Positions 50,606 through 58,330 of a stretch of DNA of 64,000 nucleotides are shown piece by piece. Origin of the DNA: Treponema sp. (GTDB taxonomy: Bacteria > Spirochaetota > Spirochaetia > Treponematales > Breznakiellaceae); the NCBI GenBank assembly GCA_009784935.1, contig WQXI01000006.1:1-64000 (forward strand). The letters run 5' to 3'. The position numbers and the translations under genes were made by a program. Each line of letters starts with the position of its first letter. Within the stretch, counting starts at the first letter, position 1. The notes below the pieces were generated by a model. That model had not been told where the DNA came from. It saw nothing but the letters and a program-made list of their open reading frames with translations, and searched no databases.

Positions 50606-50818
50606 TTAAGCAAGGAATGTGATGTCTTTGTTTATCAGCATTGTAATAATATCAATTATCCAGCCGATTCCGAAAAGTCCGCCAGAAAATATCCAGATAA
50701 GTCCGATAATTATCCTGCCTCTAAGAATACGGTTGATTCCCTGAACAATCGGATCAAAAAAGATTGTCAGAATAAGGTTGATAAACCATCCAAGTTTATC
50801 GATTATTGTCTTTGCCAT
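50606..50818 (-). CDS. TM2-domain-like small membrane protein
   Basis: 70 residues with two hydrophobic helices separated by a short turn. The second helix, FGIGWIIDIITMLINKDI, matches the TM2-domain pattern with its conserved Asp. AAAAGGAG before ATG 50818. Function unknown. It heads the two-gene unit with the radical SAM protein. Confidence 0.75.
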   Translation of the reverse strand: MAKTIIDKLGWFINLILTIFFDPIVQGINRILRGRIIIGLIWIFSGGLFGIGWIIDIITMLINKDITFLA

Positions 50819-50845
50819 AGAAACTCCTTTTAATTTAATTTAGTG

Positions 50846-50874
50846 ATTGTATACGATATTTTGTAAATTTTCAA
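50846..50874 (-). promoter_or_regulatory. Promoter of the TM2/radical SAM unit
   Basis: Reverse-strand TTGAAA (50869-50874), 17-nt spacer, TACAAT (50846-50851), followed by a ~20-nt leader carrying AAGGAG. Confidence 0.65.
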
Positions 50875-50923
50875 GATAAGTTGTTTCCATATTTATGATT
50901 TTTATGTTATTTTAAATATATAA

Positions 50924-51958
50924 ATGAAATTTCTTGCTGTAACAAATGAATCCCTCGAACAGGGTGCAAAGATTCTCAAAAGCGGAGGGCTTGTTGCGTT
51001 TCCTACGGAGACAGTTTACGGGCTTGGCGCTGATGCGTTTAATGCACAGGCTCTCGCAAAAGTTTTTCAGGTTAAAAACCGTCCGTCATTTGACCCTCTG
51101 ATAATTCATATTGCCCAAATTGAAACTTTGGAGAAGGTTTCGGATTTATCATTACTGGATGAAGAAACACGAAAAAAACTTTTTATTCTTACAGAAAATC
51201 TTTGGCCGGGACCGCTTTCGATCATTCTGCCTAAACATAAAAATATACCCGGCATTGCAACTGCAGGTTTGCAGACTGCCGCCATTCGCTTTCCGGATAA
51301 CGAAGCTGCGCAGAAGTTAATCTCGCTTTCTACAGGAGCGGTTGCAGCCCCGAGCGCTAACCTGTTCGGCGGTCTTAGTCCTACAAGAGCAGAGCATGTT
51401 AAAAACGGGCTTGGAGAAAAGGTCGACATGATCCTTGACGGAGGGTCTTCGCGGATTGGGCTTGAATCTACTGTGCTTGATATTACAGGCGATTGTTTTA
51501 AAATACTGCGGCTGGGCGGAACGCCGAAAGAAGCGATAGAAAGATTAATAGGTAATGTTGAAGTTGTTTCTCCTGCCGGCGAATCTTCTGCCGAAGATAA
51601 CAGCGCGCTTGCTTCCCCAGGTCTGTTAAAAAGTCATTATGCTCCGCGAACGCCTCTTTATGTATTAAAACGGGAAGAAATTATTAATAAGACTTATGAA
51701 CAAAACAGCGTATTTTTATTTTATAACAATTCTGCAAGAGACGAATGGATAAAAGCAAAAAAAATAAACGAAACCGCTATTATCAGAGTCCTGTCCGAAG
51801 CCGGCAACTCGTTGGAAGCCGCTTCCCGCTTTTTTGAAACCCTTCATGAGCTTGATAACCTTAATGTTTCTCAAATATACGCCCAGTTGGCTCCCAACGA
51901 AGGACTTGGAGATGCAATAAACGACAGGTTAAAACGCGGCTCTGCTAAAAATAAATAA
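50924..51958 (+). CDS. tsaC: L-threonylcarbamoyladenylate synthase (Sua5 type)
   Basis: Makes threonylcarbamoyl-AMP for the t6A modification of ANN-decoding tRNAs. 344 residues: YrdC domain with FPTETVYGLGADA, KVFQVKNRPSFDPLI, WPGPLSIIL and PSANLFGGLSPT, then a linker SPGLLKSHYAPRTPLY and a C-terminal Sua5 domain (about 230-340). The two-domain form is normally the active synthase. A one-domain relative lies at 61031. No clear Shine-Dalgarno; A/T-rich bases precede the ATG. Confidence 0.92.
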   Translation: MKFLAVTNESLEQGAKILKSGGLVAFPTETVYGLGADAFNAQALAKVFQVKNRPSFDPLIIHIAQIETLEKVSDLSLLDEETRKKLFILTENLWPGPLSIILPKHKNIPGIATAGLQTAAIRFPDNEAAQKLISLSTGAVAAPSANLFGGLSPTRAEHVKNGLGEKVDMILDGGSSRIGLESTVLDITGDCFKILRLGGTPKEAIERLIGNVEVVSPAGESSAEDNSALASPGLLKSHYAPRTPLYVLKREEIINKTYEQNSVFLFYNNSARDEWIKAKKINETAIIRVLSEAGNSLEAASRFFETLHELDNLNVSQIYAQLAPNEGLGDAINDRLKRGSAKNK

Positions 51959-51974
51959 TTATTTTTATTCTCTA

Positions 51975-52003
51975 TTGACAAATTAATTTTCTTGCGCTAT
52001 ATT
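51975..52003 (+). promoter_or_regulatory. Promoter of the padR operon
   Basis: Perfect TTGACA (51975-51980), 17-nt spacer, TATATT (51998-52003), directly ahead of the operator palindrome. Confidence 0.75.
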
Positions 52004-52011
52004 TATGATAC

Positions 52012-52036
52012 CAATGCATAGGTAACCTATGCATTG
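52012..52036. promoter_or_regulatory. PadR operator palindrome
   Basis: CAATGCATAGG (52012-52022) and CCTATGCATTG (52026-52036) are exact reverse complements around TAA. The element lies just after the -10 box and around the expected transcription start, where a bound dimer would block initiation. PadR proteins commonly repress their own operon, so self-repression is the simplest reading. Confidence 0.7.
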
Positions 52037-52388
52037 TCAAAGGAGGCTTATTATAGACTTTCAAATGATTAAGGGAAGCGTTTCGATGATGCTGCTTGGG
52101 CTGTTGGGCACATCCGATATGTACGGGTATCAGATGATTCAGGAGATTACAAAACGCTCAAAGGGAACTTTTGAGTTTAAAGAAGGCAGTTTGTACCCTG
52201 TTTTACATGAACTCGAAAAAAAACAGCTGATAGAATCCTATTGGGAAAATACTGCGCTTAAGCGTAAACGAAAGTACTATCACATAACCAAAAAAGGCCG
52301 TGTTAAGTTTACAGAAAAACTAAAAGACTGGCAGAGTGTCATGCGATCCGTAGGTTATGTAGTAAAAAGTTTAAAATTGGAGGAATAA
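52029..52388 (+). CDS. PadR-family transcriptional regulator
   Basis: Winged-helix repressor of about 107-119 residues. Marks: SVSMMLLGLLGTSDMYGYQM, EFKEGSLYPVLHELEKKQLI and KRKYYHITKKG. The start is uncertain. ATG 52029 lies in the operator. A perfect AGGAGG (52041-52046) points to ATT 52050 or ATA 52053, which is also where the family N-terminus (DFQMIKGS) begins. ATG 52065 is 18 nt from that site. Followed by a HAAS-domain gene after 2 nt, a pairing known for PadR repressors. Confidence 0.88.
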   Translation: MHCQRRLIIDFQMIKGSVSMMLLGLLGTSDMYGYQMIQEITKRSKGTFEFKEGSLYPVLHELEKKQLIESYWENTALKRKRKYYHITKKGRVKFTEKLKDWQSVMRSVGYVVKSLKLEE

Positions 52389-52390
52389 AA

Positions 52391-53029
52391 ATGAAGAATA
52401 AAATAACAGAATATTTGGATATTGTTTGTGATCAAATTAAATCAAACCAAACAAGGCTTTCTGCAAGAGCAGAATTAATGAGTCATATTCAATCTGTAAT
52501 TTTCGAATTAAAACAAACAGGCTTAAACGATGAAGAAGCAGAAAAAAAATCATTGGAACGAATGGGCAATCCAAACGATATAGGAAAGCAAATTTCTTCT
52601 TACAATACGGTGTGGCAAAATGTAATTACTGCTGCAGCAGGGTTCATACTTCTTGCAGGCGTACTATTGTTTAACATGTATGAGTTTAGCTCATTTTTCC
52701 TATTTAATTTTAAAGCGTTTGCATTTGTTGTGTTATTAACAATTGCTTTTGTTTTAATCGGCGGGTTATCAAGACTGACACGTTTATCAGCGCTTACGAG
52801 GGGACGTACTGCGGCATTGTATGCCGGCGCAATAGGTATGATAAAAGGAGCTATAACTACTATGGGATACTTAGGAGACCCGGAAAAATTCGGGATAGGA
52901 CTCGGTTTTTGCATTACATGTATTCTTTATGGTCTAATTGTAAGCGCTGTTTTAACAAGTATAGCTCATCTAATGCGTCCTTTAGAAAGCAAAGAAATAC
53001 GCAGAATCCTTGGATGGGATGATATATGA
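52391..53029 (+). CDS. HAAS-domain membrane protein, PadR partner
   Basis: 212 residues. The cytoplasmic N-terminal ~75 residues form the HAAS/DUF1700-type helical domain (LSARAELMSHIQSVIFEL, LERMGNPNDIGKQI). Four hydrophobic helices follow (about 78-100, 105-125, 140-160, 168-192). Such proteins are thought to be signal-transducing partners of PadR repressors. GGAGG precedes ATG 52391; the stop overlaps the flavodoxin gene by 4 nt. Confidence 0.8.
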   Translation: MKNKITEYLDIVCDQIKSNQTRLSARAELMSHIQSVIFELKQTGLNDEEAEKKSLERMGNPNDIGKQISSYNTVWQNVITAAAGFILLAGVLLFNMYEFSSFFLFNFKAFAFVVLLTIAFVLIGGLSRLTRLSALTRGRTAALYAGAIGMIKGAITTMGYLGDPEKFGIGLGFCITCILYGLIVSAVLTSIAHLMRPLESKEIRRILGWDDI

Positions 53030-53721
53030 GAATTGTTATTATTAACGGCAGCCCCAGAAAAAACGGCGCTTGCGGTAAAATATTAAAATACTTAAATGAT
53101 TATCTGGAAAAAGATAATCCGGAAACTAAAATCAACTTAATCAATTTGATTGATTTTAATATTAAGTATTGCACAGGCTGCCAAAATTGTTACAAAACAG
53201 GTAAATGCGTAATAATAGATGATAATGTAGAAAATATTCACGATTTAATTAAATCTGCTGACGGTATTATCCTAAGCAGTCCTGTTTATGCAAGCAATGT
53301 TTCCGGGCTTTTAAAATCGTTCCATGACAGGGTTCACATGACAATGGAGCAATTATTGTACCGTAAGCCCTGCGTTGCTATTGTTACTTACGAAAACTTA
53401 ATGGGGCATAAAACAACAAATATATTAAAAGAAATGGTCAGAAATGCAGGCGGGTATACGGTATCCTCGTTAACAATAAAAAACACTTTTAACAATGACC
53501 CTTTAATAAGTAAAAACAGGGCAAAAATAGAAAGAGCTGGCAGTAACCTTGTAAGAAAAATAGTAAGAAACAAGCCGCCTTTGTTTTCTTTATTGTATTC
53601 AATCATTGCTATTAATTTCTTTCTAAAACCATTTGTATTCAAAAATAAAGAGAATTATAAAGGTATAATCGACAGCTGGGTAGAGAAAAAACTGATAAAG
53701 TGTGATATAGTTAAGGAATGA
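53026..53721 (+). CDS. Flavodoxin-family NAD(P)H-dependent oxidoreductase
   Basis: 231 residues with an FMN phosphate loop IINGSPRKNGACGK at the N-terminus, a two-cysteine segment YCTGCQNCYKTGKC (about 48-61) that could hold a redox or metal site, and SPVYASNVSGLLKSFHDR, the usual flavin-contacting loop. Related iron-sulfur flavoproteins share this cysteine cluster. The C-terminus has a hydrophobic stretch (about 180-205). Third gene of the PadR operon. Confidence 0.8.
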   Translation: MRIVIINGSPRKNGACGKILKYLNDYLEKDNPETKINLINLIDFNIKYCTGCQNCYKTGKCVIIDDNVENIHDLIKSADGIILSSPVYASNVSGLLKSFHDRVHMTMEQLLYRKPCVAIVTYENLMGHKTTNILKEMVRNAGGYTVSSLTIKNTFNNDPLISKNRAKIERAGSNLVRKIVRNKPPLFSLLYSIIAINFFLKPFVFKNKENYKGIIDSWVEKKLIKCDIVKE

Positions 53722-54182
53722 AAACAATTATTTTATACGCGACCAAGTACGGAGCTGCAGAAGAAACCGCGGGGCGTATTGCAGAAAAAATTAACGGCGC
53801 TGCTGCATTTAATCTAAAAAAGGGCAGCATTCCTTCGCTTGCGGATTTTGAATGTGTTATAGTCGGAAGCGGCGTTTATGCAGGTAATATCCTCAAAGAG
53901 GCAAAGACGTTTTTGGCGCAGAACGAAAAAATCTTATCAGAAAAAAAACTTGGACTTTTTTTATGCGGCATGGGTACAGAAGGTGAAACTTACTTTAATA
54001 GCAATTTTCCCGCAAGCTTGCTGGAATCAGCAAAGGCAAAAAGTTTATTGGGCGGAATCTTTGATCCTAAAAAAGCAAATGCATTTGAACGTTTTATAAT
54101 TAAAATTGTCACTAAGAGTTCTGCTTATATTAATACGATTAGTGAAAGAAGAATAGAACAATTTGCCAAGGCAATGCAGTAA
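53718..54182 (+). CDS. Flavodoxin-domain protein
   Basis: 154 residues beginning IILYATKYGAAEETA, an FMN-binding flavodoxin loop, with VIVGSGVYAGNILKEAKTF as second flavin loop and LFLCGMG. It resembles the flavodoxin-like HemG/menaquinone-dependent protoporphyrinogen oxidase group in layout, but no haem genes are near. ATG 53718 overlaps the upstream stop. Last gene of the PadR operon. Confidence 0.8.
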   Translation: MKTIILYATKYGAAEETAGRIAEKINGAAAFNLKKGSIPSLADFECVIVGSGVYAGNILKEAKTFLAQNEKILSEKKLGLFLCGMGTEGETYFNSNFPASLLESAKAKSLLGGIFDPKKANAFERFIIKIVTKSSAYINTISERRIEQFAKAMQ

Positions 54183-54199
54183 AAATTTTGATATGCTGG

Positions 54200-54220
54200 A
54201 CCCTGAGCCTGTCGAAGGGT
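54200..54220. repeat. CCTTCGACAGGCTCAGG-type repeat
   Basis: CCTGAGCCTGTCGAAGG bounded by A-C and G-T, so that ACCCT/AGGGT can pair at the ends. It lies between the convergent flavodoxin and rnhB genes. I recall near-identical strings as dispersed intergenic repeats in many unrelated bacteria. Only this copy is seen in the window. Confidence 0.55.
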
Positions 54221-54231
54221 GCAAGGTTACT

Positions 54232-54855
54232 TTATTTTACTTTGAATGTTAACCGTTGTATTGGAGAGGGACCATACTTTAGAACAGCTTCGCGGTGCGC
54301 TTTTGTCGGGTAGCCCTTGTGTGTTTCATATCCATACTGCGGATAGAGTTTTGCCATTTCGTTCATATATGTATCCCGTTCTGTTTTTGCAAGAATAGAA
54401 GCCGCCATAACTTCTGGGATTTTTGCGTCAGCTTTTACAATTGCTTTACAGGGCATGTTTATTTTTGGCGTATAAAGACCGTCAACAATTGCTGTTATAT
54501 TTACACCTAACGGAAGAAGCCGCCTTTCGCTTGCTTTATTTATCATTTCGTCAAATGCCCGCTTCATTGCCAAAAGGCTTGCCTGCAAAATATTAATGCT
54601 GTCTATTTCTGTGTGCGATGCCCAGCCAAGACCCCAAGCAAGCGCTTCTGCGCAGATAATGTGCTGCAATTCATCTCGCTTTACAGGAGTCAGTTTTTTA
54701 GAATCATTTAATAAATGACGCTTAAACTTGCCGCCTAGTACAACTGCTGCCGCGCAAACGGGTCCTGCAAGCGGACCTCTTCCTGCTTCGTCAATTCCGC
54801 AGATTAGAGAGACATCTTTTGTTTCTCTAATAAAATCCCGGCTAAGAGTTATCAT
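54232..54855 (-). CDS. rnhB: Ribonuclease HII
   Basis: Removes RNA from RNA-DNA hybrids, including single ribonucleotides. 207 residues with the metal-binding set GIDEAGRGPLAGPV (Asp, Glu), later DG in AIVDGLY and KADAKIPEVMAASILAK, and the C-terminal YPQYGYETHKGY. Overlaps the phosphoribosyltransferase gene by 14 nt as last gene of a four-gene operon. Confidence 0.95.
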   Translation of the reverse strand: MITLSRDFIRETKDVSLICGIDEAGRGPLAGPVCAAAVVLGGKFKRHLLNDSKKLTPVKRDELQHIICAEALAWGLGWASHTEIDSINILQASLLAMKRAFDEMINKASERRLLPLGVNITAIVDGLYTPKINMPCKAIVKADAKIPEVMAASILAKTERDTYMNEMAKLYPQYGYETHKGYPTKAHREAVLKYGPSPIQRLTFKVK

Positions 54856-55462
54856 TTTTTTCCGTTATTACATGTAATGCAGACTTTAAATCCGGATCAC
54901 GGCTATAGTAGTTTTCTTTTAATTCATTCTCTGTAAGACCTGTAAGTTCATGACTCATATAATGAATCCAAGAACTTTCGTCATTGACTGATGCTTCGTG
55001 CTTTCTGCACCAGTAATCCGGCTGAAACGTCAGCTGCTCTTTTTTATCATAAAAGTATTTATAGTCATGAACCGCTATTTTTAAATCTCTGCGCGGAACT
55101 CCCTTGTCAAGAATAATCTGCGCAAGATGATTTATTGTTCTTCCTGTATCAAAAATATCGTCAATTAAAAGAACCTTATCTCCAACGCGCAGATAATCCG
55201 GCGAATATGTCCAGCCGTCAACTATAACTTTTCCTGATTTGCCGACATCGGTATAAGAGCGCGCAACAACTGCCGCATAATAGACAGGACGCGCGCCTGT
55301 GTGAACAATTTTAAAATATTCGCTTATTATATTGCCGAGATATGCTCCGCCGCGCAGAGATACATAAATTACATCAGGGATAAAACCGTCATTATAAATG
55401 CGGCTTGCAAGTTTTAAAGAATTATCTCTAACTGTGTCAAACTGTAAAAATTCTTTTTTCAT
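54842..55462 (-). CDS. Purine-type phosphoribosyltransferase
   Basis: 206 residues with a PRPP loop VLLIDDIFDTGRTI (about 97-110) and an RGGAYLGN loop, as in hypoxanthine/xanthine phosphoribosyltransferases that salvage purine bases. The C-terminal third is longer than in E. coli Hpt/Gpt and rich in Tyr/Trp. Base specificity cannot be read here. Overlaps rnhB downstream and the rhomboid gene upstream by one base. Confidence 0.85.
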   Translation of the reverse strand: MKKEFLQFDTVRDNSLKLASRIYNDGFIPDVIYVSLRGGAYLGNIISEYFKIVHTGARPVYYAAVVARSYTDVGKSGKVIVDGWTYSPDYLRVGDKVLLIDDIFDTGRTINHLAQIILDKGVPRRDLKIAVHDYKYFYDKKEQLTFQPDYWCRKHEASVNDESSWIHYMSHELTGLTENELKENYYSRDPDLKSALHVITEKNDNS

Positions 55463-56046
55463 TAGTTTCTCCCTTGGTTTCTGTGTCCATGATTTTTAAA
55501 AAATCCAAAAAAGCTTCCGCATAAACCGCCTATTATATGCGCAAAATGAGAAATATTTGTATTTTCGGAATTTAATAGTCTTAGGATTTGCTCTCCCATA
55601 AATATTATTAATACAAAAATAAAAGTCAAAGGGATTTCTCCTCTCGAAAAATTTGTAAATGAGGAAAGAAGAATCATCATAAATACAACACCTGATGCTC
55701 CCAATAATGCATTTGGAAAAAAGAGGATATTTAAAACTCCGGTAACAAGCGCGGTAATAATTATCATTATAAATAAAGGTTTTGAACCGTAATTTTCTTC
55801 CAGCATAGGGCCTATTACAAGGATAAATATCATGTTACTGATTAAATGCCCCCAGTCTCCGTGCCCCATTGCATGCGTAATAATTGTAATCCAGTGAATA
55901 AGATAAGCCGGGTTAAAACTTTCTTTTCCCGGAACCATAAATAGATTTTCTATAAGACCCGGAAATATTGTTCTTGATAAGTAAAGAATCAATACACATA
56001 ACAGAGAAAATGTTAATACTGTCGGCGAGTTGTATTTAATTCTCAT
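55462..56046 (-). CDS. Rhomboid-family intramembrane protease
   Basis: 194 residues with six hydrophobic helices. Catalytic Ser in LLGASGVVFM and catalytic His in FAHIIGGLCGS; HLISNMIFIL matches the conserved HxxxN helix. Would cleave membrane proteins within the bilayer; the targets are unknown. Overlaps xth by 4 nt upstream. Confidence 0.87.
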   Translation of the reverse strand: MRIKYNSPTVLTFSLLCVLILYLSRTIFPGLIENLFMVPGKESFNPAYLIHWITIITHAMGHGDWGHLISNMIFILVIGPMLEENYGSKPLFIMIIITALVTGVLNILFFPNALLGASGVVFMMILLSSFTNFSRGEIPLTFIFVLIIFMGEQILRLLNSENTNISHFAHIIGGLCGSFFGFFKNHGHRNQGRN

Positions 56047-56825
56047 AGGTTTACTTCTATCTCCACAGGGCAGTGATCAGAGCCTTTTACTTCCGGCCGT
56101 ATTATAGAAGATTTTACCTTTGGCAGGAATTCTTTGTTTACGCAGTGATAGTCGATTCTCCATCCTACATTTTTTTCGCGCGCCTGACCCATATATGACC
56201 ACCAAGTATAATGACTTGGTTCGTCAGGATGAAAGTGACGGAATGTATCGATAAAACCTGCATCTAAAAATGAGGTCATCCATGCTCTTTCTTCCGGCAG
56301 GTAACCTGCGCTGTTTTCGTTTTGTTTTGGACGTGCGATATCGATTGGCGTATGCGCGACATTATAATCGCCGCAGAGTATAAAATGCCGTCCCTTTTTT
56401 ACAATGGATTTACAGAGTTTTAACATTGCGTTATTAAATGCTAGTTTATAAGGAAGACGTTTCCGTTCATCCTGCGAATTGGGGAAATATGCCGCAATTA
56501 ATGTAAAGTCATTGTAATCTGCTATTAAAACGCGGCCTTCGTCATCAAACTCCGGTATTCCAAGAAAGCGCACATCATTAGGCTGTATTTTTGTATAAAT
56601 TGCAACGCCGGAATAACCTCTTTTTTTTGCGCTTGCCCAATGTGAAAAATAAGATGTGCCTGCCTTATTGCTCTGAGGGCTGATAAAAACCGGAGAGAGC
56701 TGCCCCGGTTCGGCTTTGGTTTCGTTGAGACACATAATATCGGGATTCTCTTTTTTTAGCCACTCAAAGAAACCGCGTTTTTCTACAGCGCGGATACCGT
56801 TTACATTCCATGAGATTATTCGCAT
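56043..56825 (-). CDS. xth: Exodeoxyribonuclease III (AP endonuclease)
   Basis: Base-excision repair enzyme that cuts at abasic sites. 260 residues: MRIISWNVNGIRA start, LNETK (metal Glu), AIYTKI, CGDYNVAH (Asp/Asn), RIDYHCVN and GSDHCPVEI (catalytic Asp-His). First gene of the xth-rhomboid-phosphoribosyltransferase-rnhB operon. ATG 56825 is 7 nt from a perfect -10 box, with no Shine-Dalgarno. Confidence 0.95.
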   Translation of the reverse strand: MRIISWNVNGIRAVEKRGFFEWLKKENPDIMCLNETKAEPGQLSPVFISPQSNKAGTSYFSHWASAKKRGYSGVAIYTKIQPNDVRFLGIPEFDDEGRVLIADYNDFTLIAAYFPNSQDERKRLPYKLAFNNAMLKLCKSIVKKGRHFILCGDYNVAHTPIDIARPKQNENSAGYLPEERAWMTSFLDAGFIDTFRHFHPDEPSHYTWWSYMGQAREKNVGWRIDYHCVNKEFLPKVKSSIIRPEVKGSDHCPVEIEVNL

Positions 56826-56832
56826 AAACTGT

Positions 56833-56861
56833 ATTATATAATATTTTATAAATAACGTCCA
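56833..56861 (-). promoter_or_regulatory. Promoter of the xth operon (leaderless geometry)
   Basis: Reverse-strand TGGACG (56856-56861), 17-nt spacer, perfect TATAAT (56833-56838). ATG 56825 starts 7 nt downstream of the -10 box. Confidence 0.65.
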
Positions 56862-56871
56862 CGAACAAAAA

Positions 56872-58281
56872 CTATATTACTTTCTTTTCTTTCCATTTAT
56901 TGCTCAGCCATCGTTTGGTAAAAAAGATACCCCTAAAAAGAAAATCTGCGCCCATAGCAAGATATACAGCCACAGGTCCAAGGCCGAATGTAAACGCCAG
57001 CAGAAAAGCAAGGCAAACCCTAATAATCCACATTGTACATCCGGCGACAATCATTACATATTTTGCATCTCCCGCCGCTTTTAATGCATTAGGAAGAACA
57101 AAAGACGGACACCAAAAAAGGGTCGAAGTTACACAGTGTACCCTGAGGAATAATATGCATAATTCACCTGCTTCTGCAGATAAGTTAAAGATACTTATTA
57201 TCGGTTTCATAAATATAAAGATATTTATGTTTATAAAAAGATAAGTTAAATAAGAGAGAATCATTATTTTTTTTGTATATCGTTTTGCCGCAGAATAATC
57301 TCCTGCTCCTATACATTGTCCCGCTACTATTAAAAGCCCCATGCCAAAGCCGCTTCCCGGCATGAATGCAATGGAATTAATTGTAGCTCCTACTGCGTTG
57401 GCGGCGATAGCTGCCGTTCCAAAAGCGGTAAAAATCCTTGTTATTAATATTTTTCCAATCTGAAACATAGAAGATTCCAGTCCGCTTGGAATGCCGATGT
57501 TTAAGATTCGTTTTATCATTTCTTTATCCAGCTTTATCTTGAATAAACCGCTTAGATTGATAATTCTTGTTTTATCTTTTACCAGCAGGTATATTAATAA
57601 AACAGCTGTCAAAAACCTGCCTGCAAAAGTAGAAATAGCGGCTCCTGCTACGCCTAATTTTAAACCGTAAATAAGCAGGGCGTTTGCGCCAATATTAAAA
57701 ATATTCAGTATGATTACTGCGCGCATTGGAACTTTAGAATTTCCCATACTTCTAAACATTGCTGCAGCGGTTGTATAAAGCGCAAGGAAGGGATAAGAGA
57801 GAGCTATAAATAAAAAGTATGTATCTGCGGCATTCATTACATCGTCTGCTATATTGCCAAATATGCTTTTTAGCATGATACGCTTTGTAATTAATGTAAT
57901 AATCATTAATGCGATAGAAATTATCAAACTTATATATACAAGCTGCCTTGCAGAGCCGCTGGCTTTTTTTTCTTCTCTGCGTCCCAGATATTGGCTTGCT
58001 ACAACAGAGCCGCCTGTCGCGATAGCATTAAAGGCTGTAATTATAAGAAAGTTAATGGTCTCAACAAGAGAAATCCCCGAAACTGCATGTTCGCCGACAG
58101 AACTGACCATAACCATATCGACAATTCCAATCATAACGACAAGGAGCTGTTCGATAATTAACGGCCAAAATAACGTAAAAAGCCGTTTGTTGTTCCAATC
58201 TACAGGAGTGAATGTTACCGGGGTATCTATCGGGGAACTGCGTACTGCCGGTTCAATTGGGGCTAGCGGTTTTTGATTCAA
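56872..58281 (-). CDS. MATE-family efflux transporter
   Basis: Cation/drug antiporter of the inner membrane. About 469 residues with 12 hydrophobic helices in two similar halves. Family marks: FWPLIIEQLLVVMIGIVDMVMVS-like first helix, IATGGSVVASQYLG and its counterpart GMGLLIVAGQCIGAGDY. The substrate is unknown. Start: TTG 58281 has AGGAG 7 nt upstream; a GTG at 58308 would place that site inside the coding region. Confidence 0.9.
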   Translation of the reverse strand: MNQKPLAPIEPAVRSSPIDTPVTFTPVDWNNKRLFTLFWPLIIEQLLVVMIGIVDMVMVSSVGEHAVSGISLVETINFLIITAFNAIATGGSVVASQYLGRREEKKASGSARQLVYISLIISIALMIITLITKRIMLKSIFGNIADDVMNAADTYFLFIALSYPFLALYTTAAAMFRSMGNSKVPMRAVIILNIFNIGANALLIYGLKLGVAGAAISTFAGRFLTAVLLIYLLVKDKTRIINLSGLFKIKLDKEMIKRILNIGIPSGLESSMFQIGKILITRIFTAFGTAAIAANAVGATINSIAFMPGSGFGMGLLIVAGQCIGAGDYSAAKRYTKKIMILSYLTYLFININIFIFMKPIISIFNLSAEAGELCILFLRVHCVTSTLFWCPSFVLPNALKAAGDAKYVMIVAGCTMWIIRVCLAFLLAFTFGLGPVAVYLAMGADFLFRGIFFTKRWLSNKWKEKKVI

Positions 58282-58294
58282 ACATTTTCTCCTG

Positions 58295-58323
58295 TTTATT
58301 CTGTACACAATTTATGTTATATT
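58295..58323 (+). promoter_or_regulatory. Weak candidate promoter (leaderless geometry)
   Basis: TTTATT (58295-58300), 17-nt spacer, TATATT (58318-58323), then ATG 58331 after 7 nt with no Shine-Dalgarno. The -35 box is poor, so this is a tentative call supported mainly by the same spacing seen at other genes here. Confidence 0.35.
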
Positions 58324-58330
58324 TACAAGT

